Source of the DNA: Streptococcus parasanguinis
Lineage (GTDB): Bacteria > Bacillota > Bacilli > Lactobacillales > Streptococcaceae
Reading direction: 5' to 3'
DNA length: 47,954 bases
Assembly (NCBI RefSeq): GCF_001074805.1
Contig: NZ_JUPI01000008.1
Coordinates: forward strand, 1-47,954
Both the position numbers and the translations under genes were made by a program. Shown one piece after another: positions 10,294 to 23,300 of the stretch; position 1 is the stretch's first letter; each line of letters opens with the position of its first letter. The notes under the pieces were generated by a model. The model had not been told where the DNA came from. It saw only the letters and a list, made by a program, of their open reading frames with translations, and did not search any database.

Positions 10294-11457
10294 ATGAAAA
10301 AACTCACAGTCAGTCGCCAAGTCGCAACAAAAATCAAAGAAGGACAATCCCTTCTTGAAAAGCAAGATTTTGAGTCACTTCCTGCTTTGGATCAAGAGGT
10401 TCAATTGCTTTCAGGAGATGGACAATACCTCGGAGTCGGATACTTATCTGAACAAAATAAAGGGATTGGATGGTTTGTTTCACAAGAGTTGGTCGCTTTT
10501 GATCAAGACTTTTTTAAAAAGCTTTTCATCAAAGCCAAGCAATACCGTCGTTCTTATTATGCGGATGAAACGACGACGGCCTTTCGTCTCTTTAACCAAG
10601 ATGGAGATGGTTTTGGTGGCTTTACGGTTGACTTATATGGTGAGTTTGTTGTTTTTTCTTGGTACAATCCCTTCGTATTTCAGATTAAGGAAACCATTCT
10701 AGCGACCTTTCAAGAGGCTTTTCCAGAAGTCAGAGGGGGCTATGAAAAGATTCGCTTTAAAGGCTTGGACTATGAATCGGCCCATGTGTATGGTGAAGAA
10801 GCTCCGCAAGAATTTTTGATTCTGGAAAATGGGGTCTCTTACCAAGTCTTTCTCAATGATGGCTTGATGACGGGGATCTTTTTGGATCAGCATGAAGTTA
10901 GAGGAAGTTTGGTCGATGGCTTAGCTGCTGGACAGTCCTTGCTCAATATGTTCTCTTATACAGCTGCTTTTTCAGTTGCTGCGGCAATGGGTGGAGCAGT
11001 TGAGACAACGTCGGTCGATCTGGCTAAGAGAAGTAGAGAATTATCAGAAGCGCATTTTGTGGCAAATGGCTTGGCGCTGGATGCTCATCGTTTTGTCGTG
11101 ATGGATGTCTTTGATTATTACAAATATGCCAAACGCCATGAGCTAAGCTATGATGTGATCGTACTCGATCCGCCTAGCTTTGCGCGGAATAAAAAACGGA
11201 CCTTTTCAGTCGCTAAAGATTACCATCGGTTGGTGAGCGAGGCCCTCGAGATTTTAAATCCAGGTGGGACCTTGATTCTCAGTACCAATGCGGCAAATGT
11301 GACCAAAGAAAAATTTAAAAAACAAATCGAAAAGGGATTTCAAGGGCGTAAACATCGTTATGTAGCAGAATACGGCCTTCCGGGAGATTTTCGATGGAAC
11401 AAGAAAGAAGAAAGTAGTAATTACTTAAAAGTATTTACGATTAGGGTGGATGTATGA
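10294..11457 (+). CDS. PUA-domain class I SAM-dependent rRNA methyltransferase (RlmI-like)
   Basis: A 387-aa protein of the RlmI/RlmK-like family. An N-terminal PUA-type RNA-binding region (about residues 1-75) and a middle domain ([11 protein letters not shown]) are followed by a Rossmann methyltransferase domain with [14 protein letters not shown] as SAM-binding loop, a DVFDYY acidic site and catalytic [11 protein letters not shown]. Members methylate a cytosine C5 in 23S rRNA, though the exact position in streptococci is not settled here. Its stop overlaps the aroD start by 4 bp (ATGA), so it heads the aromatic operon from its own strong promoter. Confidence 0.85.
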   Translation: MKKLTVSRQVATKIKEGQSLLEKQDFESLPALDQEVQLLSGDGQYLGVGYLSEQNKGIGWFVSQELVAFDQDFFKKLFIKAKQYRRSYYADETTTAFRLFNQDGDGFGGFTVDLYGEFVVFSWYNPFVFQIKETILATFQEAFPEVRGGYEKIRFKGLDYESAHVYGEEAPQEFLILENGVSYQVFLNDGLMTGIFLDQHEVRGSLVDGLAAGQSLLNMFSYTAAFSVAAAMGGAVETTSVDLAKRSRELSEAHFVANGLALDAHRFVVMDVFDYYKYAKRHELSYDVIVLDPPSFARNKKRTFSVAKDYHRLVSEALEILNPGGTLILSTNAANVTKEKFKKQIEKGFQGRKHRYVAEYGLPGDFRWNKKEESSNYLKVFTIRVDV

Positions 11458-12131
11458 AGTTAGTTGTTTCGATTATGCCTCGCTCCTTAGAAGAGGCGCA
11501 ACAACTAGATGGTTCGCGTTACGAGGATGCAGATGTTATTGAGTGGCGTGCGGACTTTTTAGAAAAAAGCGAGATCTTAACTGTTGCTCCTGCAGTTTTT
11601 GAAAAATTTGCTGGACGCGAGATTTTATTCACCTTGCGGACTCGAGCTGAAGGTGGAGGGATGGAGCTGACTAATGAAGAATATGTTGGGATCCTGAAAG
11701 ATATTCAATCCATCTATCATCCGGATTATATCGATTTCGAGTATTATAGTCACCGTGAAGTCTTTGAAGAAATGTTGGAATTTTCAAATCTTGTTCTCAG
11801 CTATCACAATTTCCAAGAGACACCGGAAAATATGATGGAGATCTTATCGGAATTGACCAGCTTTTCTCCAAAATTGGTCAAGGTATCCGTTATGGCCCAC
11901 AATGAACAAGATGTTCTTGACTTGATGAATTATACGCGTGGTTTCAAGACGCTGAATCCTGAGCAAGAATATGTAACCATTTCCATGGGCAAGGTCGGGA
12001 AGATTTCGCGCTTGACAGCTGATTTGACAGGTTCTTCCTGGTCTTATGCTAGAGTCGGAGATGAAAGTGCCCCAGGTCAAATTCCTCTTGAAAATATGCG
12101 AAGAATTCGGGAGTTATTGAATGAAGATTGA
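11454..12131 (+). CDS. aroD: Type I 3-dehydroquinate dehydratase AroD
   Basis: A 225-aa type I enzyme converting 3-dehydroquinate to 3-dehydroshikimate through a Schiff base. The catalytic His lies in [11 protein letters not shown] (about residue 117) and the Schiff-base Lys in [14 protein letters not shown] (about 142). The EWRADF motif near the N-terminus is typical. It overlaps the upstream methyltransferase by 4 bp and the downstream aroE by 11 bp. This is step 3 of the shikimate pathway. Confidence 0.95.
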   Translation: MKLVVSIMPRSLEEAQQLDGSRYEDADVIEWRADFLEKSEILTVAPAVFEKFAGREILFTLRTRAEGGGMELTNEEYVGILKDIQSIYHPDYIDFEYYSHREVFEEMLEFSNLVLSYHNFQETPENMMEILSELTSFSPKLVKVSVMAHNEQDVLDLMNYTRGFKTLNPEQEYVTISMGKVGKISRLTADLTGSSWSYARVGDESAPGQIPLENMRRIRELLNED

Positions 12132-12993
12132 CGGATATACTCGGATGGCAGCGGTCATTGCCCATCCCATTCGTCATAGTATTTCTCCTTTCATCCATAA
12201 TCTAGCCTATGAATTAACAGCGACCAATGCTGCTTATCTAGCTTGGGATATTGCTGAAGAAGACTTAGAAAGCACCATCAGCCAAATTCGTAAGTTAGAT
12301 ATGATTGGGGCCAATATTTCCATGCCTTTTAAGCAAAAGGTCTTTCCTTACTTAGATGAAGTGGATGAGATGGCTCTAAAGATCGGCTCTGTCAATACCA
12401 TCGTTCACCGTGATGGCAAGCTTAAGGGCTATAATACGGATGGGATTGGTTTCTTTCGTAGTTTACCTCCAGCTTTCTCCATTAAGGGAAAAACAATGGT
12501 TCTCTTAGGTGCAGGTGGTGCAGCTTTAGCGATTATTGCACAGGCGATTCATCTAGGTGTAAAACGAATCCTTGTCTTTGTGAGAGAGGAGAGATTAGTT
12601 CATTATCGTTCAATCGTTCAGTTGGTTGAAGAAGGCTTTGATTTCTTGATAGAATTGTATGCGATTGAGAAAGATGAAGATGTTCAAAACTCTTTTCATC
12701 AAGCTGATCTCATCTTAAATGCCACTGGTGTTGGAATGGATGGTCAGTCTCTTCCAATAGCGAGTCACTTGACCTTTCCCCCACATGCCTTAATCGTAGA
12801 GATGGCTTACTATCCGGCAGTGACCCCCTTTCTGCAATTGGCAGTGAATCAAGGAAACCAGAGGGAAAATGGGCTGGGAATGCTCTTTTATCAAGCTGAA
12901 GCAGCCTTTGAATTAATGACTGGGAAAGTATTTCCTACAGAGTCTGTATGGGAAGCATTGACAACAGAATATCGCCAATTTGTATGTGACTAA
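12121..12993 (+). CDS. aroE: Shikimate dehydrogenase AroE
   Basis: A 290-aa NADP-dependent reductase of 3-dehydroshikimate. The substrate side has [13 protein letters not shown] and NISMPFK (catalytic Lys). NTDGIGF and the GAGGAA dinucleotide loop follow, and [10 protein letters not shown] lies near the C-terminus. The ATG at 12121 overlaps the aroD end. After the cofactor loop, the residues FVREER are less canonical than the usual NRT motif. A hairpin downstream suggests that the first aro unit ends here. Confidence 0.94.
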   Translation: MKIDGYTRMAAVIAHPIRHSISPFIHNLAYELTATNAAYLAWDIAEEDLESTISQIRKLDMIGANISMPFKQKVFPYLDEVDEMALKIGSVNTIVHRDGKLKGYNTDGIGFFRSLPPAFSIKGKTMVLLGAGGAALAIIAQAIHLGVKRILVFVREERLVHYRSIVQLVEEGFDFLIELYAIEKDEDVQNSFHQADLILNATGVGMDGQSLPIASHLTFPPHALIVEMAYYPAVTPFLQLAVNQGNQRENGLGMLFYQAEAAFELMTGKVFPTESVWEALTTEYRQFVCD

Positions 12994-13030
12994 GAGAGGG
13001 TTTTACCTTTTCCTATTGAAAAAGCTTTAT

Positions 13031-13085
13031 GAGATTAGAACAGGAACTGATTTTTTAAAAAACAGTCTTGCTCTAGTCTCTTTTT
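13031..13085 (+). terminator. Imperfect hairpin with T-run after aroE
   Basis: GAGATTAGA (13031-13039) pairs with TCTAGTCTC (13072-13080) with one G-U. An inner ACTG/CAGT pair extends it and five T follow. It is likely a partial terminator between aroE and aroB. Confidence 0.6.
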
Positions 13086-13155
13086 CATTTTGATTGAGAC
13101 ATGTGCCCTATTTCATGATAAGATAGAATCAAAGAAAAACGTGAAGGAGATTCCT

Positions 13156-14229
13156 ATGAACGTATCGGTACCTATTCCAGGACATTCCTATGATATTGTG
13201 ATTGAAAGAGGTGGTTTTAACCAGGTTGGAGACTGGTTGCGCACTCTTTGGAGCGATAAAAAAGTCGCGATTATTTCCGATAACCGCGTGGCTAAGCTAT
13301 ATGCGTCTATCGTAGAGAAGAGCCTTGAGAAAGCTGGTTTTCAAGTGGTGCGCTTTGAGTTTCTTCAAGGGGAAGCCAGTAAGAATCTAACCACTGTTTC
13401 AAAAGTTTATGAATTTCTAGCTACCCAGGGCATGACGCGCAGTGATGGAATCGTTGCTCTTGGGGGTGGCGTAGTTGGTGATTTGGCTGGTTTTGCTGCC
13501 TCGACCTATATGCGGGGAATTTCCTTTGTTCAGATCCCGACTAGCTTGACCGCACAGGTAGATTCTTCTATCGGGGGAAAGACGGGGGTCAACACAGCAC
13601 TTGCTAAAAACATGGTAGGGACCTTTGCTCAACCAGACGGTGTGTTTATTGATCCTGAAGTGTTGAGCACGTTGGGGCACCGTGAATTGATCGAGGGAAT
13701 GGGCGAAGTCATTAAGTACAGCCTCATCCAAGATACGGAACTTTGGGAAGAATTGGAAGCCATGGATGGTTCTGTCCAGAGTATTTTAGAGCATGCAGAG
13801 AGCATCATTTCCCATTCTTGCCTGGTGAAGCGAGACCATGTGGTGGCAGATGAGTTGGACAATGGTATTCGACTGTATCTCAATTTTGGTCATACCATCG
13901 GGCATGCCATTGAAGCAACAGCTGGTTATGGTCAAGTTATGCATGGAGAAGCTGTCAGTATGGGCATGGTGCAGCTCTCCCGAGTTGCAGAAGAAAAGGG
14001 CTTGATGCCAAAAGGAATCAGCCAACAAATCGAAGAAATGTGCCGGAAATTTGGCCTTCCGGTGACCTATGAGAACTGGGATAAAGAAGCCCTTTATCAA
14101 GCCTTGACCCATGACAAAAAGGCGCGTGGGACGAACTTGAAATTAGTAATTGTTCCAGAGTTGGGGCAAGCAGCGATTCATCAAATCCCTCTTCAAGAAA
14201 TGAAGGATTTTTTAGAAAGAAAGGAATAA
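13156..14229 (+). CDS. aroB: 3-dehydroquinate synthase AroB
   Basis: The ATG at 13156 (AAGGAG upstream) is chosen over an in-frame start at 13090 because the [10 protein letters not shown]-terminus is the family one. That gives 357 aa. The NAD-binding [14 protein letters not shown] motif is near residue 100, [20 protein letters not shown] follows, and metal-binding His residues lie in [12 protein letters not shown] and [10 protein letters not shown]. It makes 3-dehydroquinate from DAHP. Six bases separate its stop from aroC, so both are one transcription unit. Confidence 0.95.
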   Translation: MNVSVPIPGHSYDIVIERGGFNQVGDWLRTLWSDKKVAIISDNRVAKLYASIVEKSLEKAGFQVVRFEFLQGEASKNLTTVSKVYEFLATQGMTRSDGIVALGGGVVGDLAGFAASTYMRGISFVQIPTSLTAQVDSSIGGKTGVNTALAKNMVGTFAQPDGVFIDPEVLSTLGHRELIEGMGEVIKYSLIQDTELWEELEAMDGSVQSILEHAESIISHSCLVKRDHVVADELDNGIRLYLNFGHTIGHAIEATAGYGQVMHGEAVSMGMVQLSRVAEEKGLMPKGISQQIEEMCRKFGLPVTYENWDKEALYQALTHDKKARGTNLKLVIVPELGQAAIHQIPLQEMKDFLERKE

Positions 14230-14235
14230 GGTCGT

Positions 14236-15402
14236 ATGAGATATTTAACAGCAGGAGAGTCCCATGGGCCTCGATTAACAGCCATCATCGAGGGCGTTCC
14301 AGCAGGCCTTCCTTTATCTGAAGAGGATATTAATAAAGAGCTCAAACGTCGACAAGGTGGCTATGGTCGTGGTGCTCGGATGAAAATTGAGAGTGACCGG
14401 GTCGAGATCACATCAGGGGTCCGTCATGGCTTGACCATGGGAGGTCCGATTACTCTGAACGTGACCAATTTGGATCACCAAAAATGGCTAGAGATCATGA
14501 ATGTAGCACCGGTCGAAGAGAAAAAGAAAAATCTGCGTAAGATCACCAAGCCACGTCCTGGTCATGCCGATCTAGTCGGAGGGATGAAATACCGTTTCGA
14601 TGATCTCCGTAATTCCTTAGAGCGTTCTTCTGCACGTGAGACGACCATGCGTGTAGCCGTTGGTGCAGTTGCTAAACGGATTTTAGAAGAGATCGGCCTT
14701 GAAGTAGCCAGCCACATTGTGAATTTTGGGGGAATCGAGATTGCAATTCCCGAGAATCTAACCGTTTCAGAAATCAAGGAAAAGGCAGCGAAGTCGGAAG
14801 TTTCGATCGTTGTGCCAGAACAAGAAGAAGCCGTTAAGGCCTATATTGACCAAGTGAAAAAAGATGGCGATACCATCGGGGGAATTGTGGAAACCTTGGT
14901 TGGCGGTGTGCCTGTTGGACTAGGATCCTATGTGCAATGGGACAAGAAATTGGATGCCAAAATCGCTCAAGGAGTGGTCTCTATCAATGCCTTTAAGGGT
15001 GTTGAGTTTGGCCTTGGTTTTGAAGCAGGTCGCCTAAAAGGTAGTCAAGTTATGGATGAGATCATCTGGTCTCAGGACACTGGATATACCCGTCGCACCA
15101 ATAATCTTGGTGGTTTTGAAGGGGGCATGACCAATGGTGAGCCCATTCTGGTTCGTGGCGTCATGAAGCCTATTCCGACCCTCTACAAACCTTTGATGAG
15201 TGTGGATATTGAAACCCATGAGCCTTATAAGGCAACAGTTGAGCGCAGCGACCCAACAGCTCTGCCAGCTGCAGGTGTGGTAATGGAAGCAGTGGTCGCA
15301 ATAGTCCTTGCCACTGAAGTGCTTGAAAAATTCTCATCCGATAACTTGGAAGAATTGAAAGAGGCCGTTGCCAAGCACCGGGACTTTACTAAGAATTTTT
15401 AA
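14236..15402 (+). CDS. aroC: Chorismate synthase AroC
   Basis: A 388-aa flavoenzyme with the three family signatures: [18 protein letters not shown] near the start, [15 protein letters not shown] with [16 protein letters not shown] in the middle, and [19 protein letters not shown] near the C-terminus. It converts EPSP to chorismate using reduced FMN. Length and motifs are fully conventional. tyrA follows 16 bases later. Confidence 0.96.
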   Translation: MRYLTAGESHGPRLTAIIEGVPAGLPLSEEDINKELKRRQGGYGRGARMKIESDRVEITSGVRHGLTMGGPITLNVTNLDHQKWLEIMNVAPVEEKKKNLRKITKPRPGHADLVGGMKYRFDDLRNSLERSSARETTMRVAVGAVAKRILEEIGLEVASHIVNFGGIEIAIPENLTVSEIKEKAAKSEVSIVVPEQEEAVKAYIDQVKKDGDTIGGIVETLVGGVPVGLGSYVQWDKKLDAKIAQGVVSINAFKGVEFGLGFEAGRLKGSQVMDEIIWSQDTGYTRRTNNLGGFEGGMTNGEPILVRGVMKPIPTLYKPLMSVDIETHEPYKATVERSDPTALPAAGVVMEAVVAIVLATEVLEKFSSDNLEELKEAVAKHRDFTKNF

Positions 15403-15418
15403 GAGAAAGAGTTTTCCT

Positions 15419-16525
15419 TTGGAGAAGAAAGTTGTCTATATTGCAGGGTTGGGCTTGATTGGTGCTTCCCTCGCGCTAGGGATTAAGAGAGCTCACCCAA
15501 ACGTGACCATTCTTGGTTACAATCGTAGTGAAGCCTCTCGAACCATCGCCCTTGAAAGAGGAATGGTGGATCAGGTGACGGATGATTTCGCAGCCTTTGC
15601 CCCTTTAGCAGATATCATTATTTTGGCGCTTCCGATTAAGCAAACCAAGTCTTACTTAGAAACCTTAGCTGGCCTGAATTTGAAGGACCAGGTACTAGTG
15701 ACAGATGCAGGCTCTACCAAGGCAGAAATTGTCGCGCAAGCTGAAAAGGTATTTAAAGACAAAGCTGTGCGCTTTGTGGGAGGGCATCCCATGGCTGGTA
15801 GTCATAAGACAGGTGCAGCTTCAGCGGATGCCACCTTATTTGAAAATGCCTATTATATTTTTACTCCTTCTAGCTTGACTAGAAGAGGTGCCATGGAAGA
15901 GTTAAAAGAGCTTTTGAGTGGATTGGGATCCCGCTTCATTGAAATCGATGCCGAGGAACACGATCGGGTAACCTCCCAGATCAGCCATTTTCCTCATATT
16001 TTAGCATCGACCTTGGTCGAGCAGGCCGCAGCTTATGGAGAAGAGCATGAAATGACCCGACGTTTTGCGGCTGGTGGCTTTCGGGATATGACACGGATTG
16101 CAGAAAGTGAGCCAGGCATGTGGACCTCTATTCTCTTGTCCAATCCTCAAGCTATATTAGAGCGGATTGCAGATTTCAAAGAACGTTTGGATCAGGTGGC
16201 CGAGACCATTCAAGCAGATAACGAAGAGGCCATTTGGTCCTTTTTCCAAGAAGGGCGCAAGCACCGAAAAGAAATGCAGATCCATCAGCGTCCTGGGCGC
16301 GATAGCGCCTATGATCTTTATATCGATGTCCCAGATAAAGAAGGCGTCATTCTTGAGATCCTGAAAATTCTACAAGGGATTTCCTTGGTTAATATTCACA
16401 TCAATGAAGAGAATCGTGAAGATATCCACGGGATTTTGCAGCTGACCTTTAAAAATGTAGAGGATCAGGAGAGGGCTCAAACATTGATCAGCCGGGCGAC
16501 ATCTTATACCGTCCTTGCTCGCTAG
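15419..16525 (+). CDS. tyrA: Prephenate dehydrogenase TyrA
   Basis: A TTG at 15419 is chosen as start. The open frame extends upstream to 15368 inside aroC, but homologous proteins begin right before the VVYIAGLGLIGASLALG Rossmann motif. That gives 368 aa. GGHPMAGSHKTGA and HDRVTSQISHFPHI contain active-site residues. A C-terminal ACT domain (VILEILKILQGISLVNIHI) would give tyrosine feedback control. It converts prephenate to 4-hydroxyphenylpyruvate. Confidence 0.93.
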   Translation: MEKKVVYIAGLGLIGASLALGIKRAHPNVTILGYNRSEASRTIALERGMVDQVTDDFAAFAPLADIIILALPIKQTKSYLETLAGLNLKDQVLVTDAGSTKAEIVAQAEKVFKDKAVRFVGGHPMAGSHKTGAASADATLFENAYYIFTPSSLTRRGAMEELKELLSGLGSRFIEIDAEEHDRVTSQISHFPHILASTLVEQAAAYGEEHEMTRRFAAGGFRDMTRIAESEPGMWTSILLSNPQAILERIADFKERLDQVAETIQADNEEAIWSFFQEGRKHRKEMQIHQRPGRDSAYDLYIDVPDKEGVILEILKILQGISLVNIHINEENREDIHGILQLTFKNVEDQERAQTLISRATSYTVLAR

Positions 16526-16625
16526 GTCTACAGAAGGATTTGCATCAACATGCTTGCTTCATTTTAGGAATATTGAGGGAAAAGCAGTATAATAGAAGTA
16601 TCATATCAGTAAAGGAGCCCATAAA

Positions 16626-16964
16626 ATGGCAAATATTTATGATGTAGCAAATGAACTCTCTCGGACCCTTCGAGACCTTCCTGAATACAAGGCTGTCGTA
16701 GAAAGCAAGCAAGCGATCGAGGCAAATCCAGAAGCGAAAACCTTGTTTGACGAATACGTCGCTTTTCAAAATCAACTGCAAGGCTTGATGCAATCCGGTC
16801 AACTTCCAACAGAAGCTGTGCAACAAGAAATGAAGGACTATATGGAAAAAATTCAAGCAAGTCCGATTGTGAATGAATTTTTCACCAAACAACAACAATT
16901 GTCTATTTATCTTGCAGATCTTGAAAAGATCATCTTTGAGCCAATTCAAGATTTATACAAATAG
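16626..16964 (+). CDS. YlbF/YmcA family regulator-like protein
   Basis: A 112-aa all-helical protein of the YlbF/YheA/YmcA family (NIYDVANELSRTLRDLPEYK at the N-terminus; FFTKQQQLSIYLADLEK at the C-terminus). In Bacillus, relatives form the Y-complex that modulates RNase Y processing and development; the role in streptococci is less defined. It stands between tyrA and aroA in streptococcal aro clusters. A -10 TATAAT at 16588-16593 and AAAGGAG before the ATG suggest its own expression, and a terminator follows. Confidence 0.85.
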   Translation: MANIYDVANELSRTLRDLPEYKAVVESKQAIEANPEAKTLFDEYVAFQNQLQGLMQSGQLPTEAVQQEMKDYMEKIQASPIVNEFFTKQQQLSIYLADLEKIIFEPIQDLYK

Positions 16965-16970
16965 AAAGAC

Positions 16971-17002
16971 TACCAGAGTTGTAATTTCGACTCTGGTATT
17001 TT
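16971..17002 (+). terminator. Terminator after the ylbF-like gene
   Basis: Perfect 9-bp arms TACCAGAGT (16971-16979) and ACTCTGGTA (16990-16998), then TTTTCGTT. It splits the aro cluster into two transcription units. Confidence 0.8.
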
Positions 17003-17083
17003 CGTTCGCCACTAGATCAAAAGAAGCTCAAAAAAAGCTTGGAAACATTCGTTATTTGATCCAAATTTTTGACCAAAAATTGA

Positions 17084-18886
<1,803 letters not shown>

Positions 18887-18896
<10 letters not shown>

Positions 18897-19741
18897 GCTA
18901 TCTAGGTCCCAAGGGATCTTTTACCCACGATGTGGTGACTCATAGTTTTCCAACTTCTGAACGCATCGCTTATCGAACGATCACAGATGTTATTAAGGCC
19001 TATGAAAATCAAGAAATTGATTTTGCAGTCGTCCCAGTTGAAAACTCTATCGAAGGCAGTGTCCACGAGACCATCGATTACCTCTTTCACCAAGGGACCA
19101 TCCAGGCCGTTGCAGAAGTGGTCTATCCCATCAAGCAACATCTCTTGGTGGCTAGAAAAGATCGGCCTATTCGAACGGTCTATTCGCATCCACAGGCCTT
19201 GGCCCAAGGGAAGTCTTTTCTAAGGGCCCATTATCCAGATGTGGCCATGGAAATGACGGCTTCAACAGCCTATGCAGCCCGCTATGTAGCAGAACATCCA
19301 GAATTGGAGATTGCGGCTATTGCCCCTCTGGCAGCAGCAAGTGAGTACGGTTTAGAAGTCCAGGCCAAAGATATCCAAGAAATCGAGGATAACTATACGC
19401 GGTTTTGGATTTTAGGGGTAAAAGAACCAGCGATTTCAGAAACATTACGTCCAGTCCTTCAAAAAGTTAGCTTGGCTTTAACCTTGCCAAGCAATCTGGC
19501 AGGAGCCCTCTATAAGGGTTTGTCCACCTTTGCTTGGCGGGGAATCAATTTAACCAAGATTGAAAGTCGCCCCCTAAAAACAGCTTTAGGAGAATACTTT
19601 TTCATTATTGACCTCCTAAATGAAGCGCCTGATCTAGTGCAGTTTGCCTATCAAGAATTAGACAGTCTGGGCATTCAGACAAAAGTCTTGGGTCAGTATC
19701 AGGTCTATACCTTAAAAGAAAACGGAAGGAAGAAAAGATGA
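18887..19741 (+). CDS. pheA: Prephenate dehydratase PheA
   Basis: A 284-aa monofunctional enzyme. The N-terminal GYLGPKGSFTHDV and VPVENSIEGSVHETIDYL define the catalytic domain, with the active Thr in EDNYTRFWIL near residue 168. A C-terminal ACT domain contains ESRPLKTALGEYFFI, the phenylalanine-binding motif for feedback inhibition. It converts prephenate to phenylpyruvate. Its stop overlaps the next start by 4 bp. Confidence 0.95.
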
Positions 19742-21054
19742 GTAACGAATCCAACTTTCTATCTCACCATGAGCGAAAGCGATTAGAGTACTTATACTCA
19801 AATTTTCATTATTTGAATGAACGAGAACAACTAGAATACAATTATTTGCTCAAAAAAAGCCAAGGAGTTTATGAGGAAACAGAAGCCCTTCAACAGCCTG
19901 AAGTAGCTGCTAGTGAAGAAGTGCAAGGGGAGATTGCTGAACCAATTGGGAATCTCCCTGTTTACCAATCACGTAGCAAAAAGTCTAAGAAGAAAGCAGT
20001 TGCTGCGACGAGCGTTACACCCAAGAAACCACGGAAAAAGATCCGCGTCAAGCGGATCCTCAAGTGGATTGCCCTCTTTTTCTTGCTCATCATCGGTGGC
20101 ATGGTCTTCATGTTTGTGAAAGGCCTCAACAGTAAGCCGACAGGTCCAGATGCCAAACCGGCTGTCGTTGAGAAATTTAACGGCAAGAAGTCGCGAGATG
20201 GGGTCAATATCCTGATCTTGGGGACAGATGGTCGGATCGGTGAGAAGTCAGATGAGACCCGGACAGACTCCATCATGGTGGTCAATGTCAATAACAAAGA
20301 AGGCAAGATCAAGATGGTCAGCTTCATGCGGGACACACTGGTCCATATCGATGGTGTCAGCCAGCAAAATATTCCTGAATATGATGGCTACTACGACCAG
20401 AAGCTCAATACTGCCTTCACCATCGGGGAGCAAAATAACAACCAAGGGGCTGAATTGGTGCGTCAGATGCTCAAAGACAACTTTGACATTGACATCCAAT
20501 ATTACGCCATGGTCGATTTCAAGACTTTTGCGACAGCAATCGATACCCTCTTCCCGAATGGGGTCGAGATGAATGCGCAGTTTTCAACGGTTGATGGCGA
20601 AAAGGTCAGTGAAGTAGAAGTACCAGATGATTTGAACATGAAAGACGGTGTCGTTCCGCAGCAAACCATCAAGGTTGGAAAACAACGGATGGATGGCCGG
20701 ACCCTTCTCAATTACTCGCGTTTCCGCAAGGATGATGAAGGAGACTTTGGTCGGACCCGTCGCCAACAAGAGGTCATGTCCGCTATCATGCATCAGATCA
20801 AGGATCCAACCAAACTCTTTACGGGATCTGAAGCCCTTGGGAAAGTCTTTGCCATGACGTCTACCAATGTTCCTTTCTCCTTCCTATTGACCAATGGACT
20901 TGGACTAGTCGGAAGTGCTGGAAAAGGAATTGAACGAGTGACCATCCCAGAAAATGGGGATTGGGTCGATGCCTACGATATGTACGGTGGCCAAGGCTTG
21001 CTCGTCGATTTTGACGCTTATAAAAAGAAATTGTACCAAATGGGACTGAGATGA
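19738..21054 (+). CDS. LytR-CpsA-Psr (LCP) family cell-wall ligase
   Basis: A 438-aa protein. A charged cytoplasmic N-terminus of about 105 residues, rich in Lys near 80-105, leads to one membrane helix (about 109-128) and an extracellular LCP domain. Typical LCP features are NILILGTDGR, ETRTDSIMVVNV, MVSFMRDTLV and a C-terminal LNYSRFRKDDEGDFGRTRRQ with pyrophosphate-binding arginines. LCP enzymes transfer teichoic acid or capsule polymers from lipid carriers to peptidoglycan. It is coupled to pheA by a 4-bp overlap, an arrangement shared by other streptococci, so it ends the aro operon. Confidence 0.9.
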   Translation: MSNESNFLSHHERKRLEYLYSNFHYLNEREQLEYNYLLKKSQGVYEETEALQQPEVAASEEVQGEIAEPIGNLPVYQSRSKKSKKKAVAATSVTPKKPRKKIRVKRILKWIALFFLLIIGGMVFMFVKGLNSKPTGPDAKPAVVEKFNGKKSRDGVNILILGTDGRIGEKSDETRTDSIMVVNVNNKEGKIKMVSFMRDTLVHIDGVSQQNIPEYDGYYDQKLNTAFTIGEQNNNQGAELVRQMLKDNFDIDIQYYAMVDFKTFATAIDTLFPNGVEMNAQFSTVDGEKVSEVEVPDDLNMKDGVVPQQTIKVGKQRMDGRTLLNYSRFRKDDEGDFGRTRRQQEVMSAIMHQIKDPTKLFTGSEALGKVFAMTSTNVPFSFLLTNGLGLVGSAGKGIERVTIPENGDWVDAYDMYGGQGLLVDFDAYKKKLYQMGLR

Positions 21055-21060
21055 TATAAT

Positions 21061-21095
21061 AAGGGGATAGGAGTTTTGGACTCCACCCCTTTTAA
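21061..21095 (+). terminator. Terminator after the LCP gene
   Basis: AAGGGG...GGAGT pairs with ACTCC-ACCCCTT (21061-21092), followed by TTTAATTT. It closes the aromatic operon. Confidence 0.8.
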
Positions 21096-21110
21096 TTTGT
21101 AGAAAGATAG

Positions 21111-22610
<1,500 letters not shown>

Positions 22611-22862
22611 CGGTATCACTACTTGTACGAGCTACATAGTACCGAAGTAGAAGTAGATGCTCCGCCCATGGGATAGCTGTCGTAGAGTAAGGAGTTTATT
22701 ACGAAATGATACGGCAACAGCGAAGCGCCGAGTGTGTGGCTCTGATCTTCCGATCTGAGACAGTCGAAAAGTAGAAGGGGATGGTATTGGTATCAATCAA
22801 TGAGTAACAAAGTAACAGCATGATTCGTAATATTTGCTTGTAATTCGCGGAGGAACATCAAT
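22611..22862. other. Non-coding junction, no gene recognised
   Basis: This 250-bp stretch follows the last rlmD-tail repeat. It contains an interrupted palindrome, CTACTTGTAC (22619-22628) with GTAC-CG-AAGTAG (22639-22650), which could be an attachment arm or recombinase-binding site. GGAGG at 22850 belongs to the next gene. I see no convincing ORF, tRNA or terminator. Confidence 0.4.
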
Positions 22863-23291
22863 ATGGATGGAATAACAAAAGATTCTATAAAAACGGCTAA
22901 ATTAATGAAACAATTATGGCCCCAATTGACAGATAAAGAAGCTATTGATGAAGTAAAAAGATATACGAATGGCAAAAATACTGCAATCTTTACTGAAGTT
23001 GAAGGTGACACAATTGTAGGTCTAGCACTATGTTCACTCAGATTTGATTATGTTGAAGGTTGTAAATATAGTCCTGTTGGATTCTTAGAAGGGATTATTG
23101 TCGACGAGGAATATCGTTTAAAGGATATTGCTAAAAATCTCTGTACAAAATGTGAGGAATGGGCGAAAAATAAAGGATGTAAGGAATTTGCAAGTGACTG
23201 TACTTTAACGAATACGGATTCTATAAGATTTCATCTCAATATTGGATTTCAGGAGGCAAATAGAATTATTCATTTTAAGAAGAAATTATAA
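22863..23291 (+). CDS. GNAT acetyltransferase, AAC(6')-like
   Basis: A 142-aa single-domain GNAT resembling aminoglycoside 6'-N-acetyltransferases (FLEGIIVDEEYR, EEWAKNKGCKEFASDC, DSIRFHLNIGFQEANRI). The acetyl-CoA pyrophosphate loop is normally R-x-x-G-x-A; here it reads R-L-K-D-I-A, so the key Gly is Asp, which may weaken or abolish activity. GGAGG precedes the ATG by about ten bases. It is the first gene of the inserted segment. A true aminoglycoside substrate is not proven; it could acetylate another amine. Confidence 0.75.
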   Translation: MDGITKDSIKTAKLMKQLWPQLTDKEAIDEVKRYTNGKNTAIFTEVEGDTIVGLALCSLRFDYVEGCKYSPVGFLEGIIVDEEYRLKDIAKNLCTKCEEWAKNKGCKEFASDCTLTNTDSIRFHLNIGFQEANRIIHFKKKL

Positions 23292-23300
23292 TTTCAGAAT

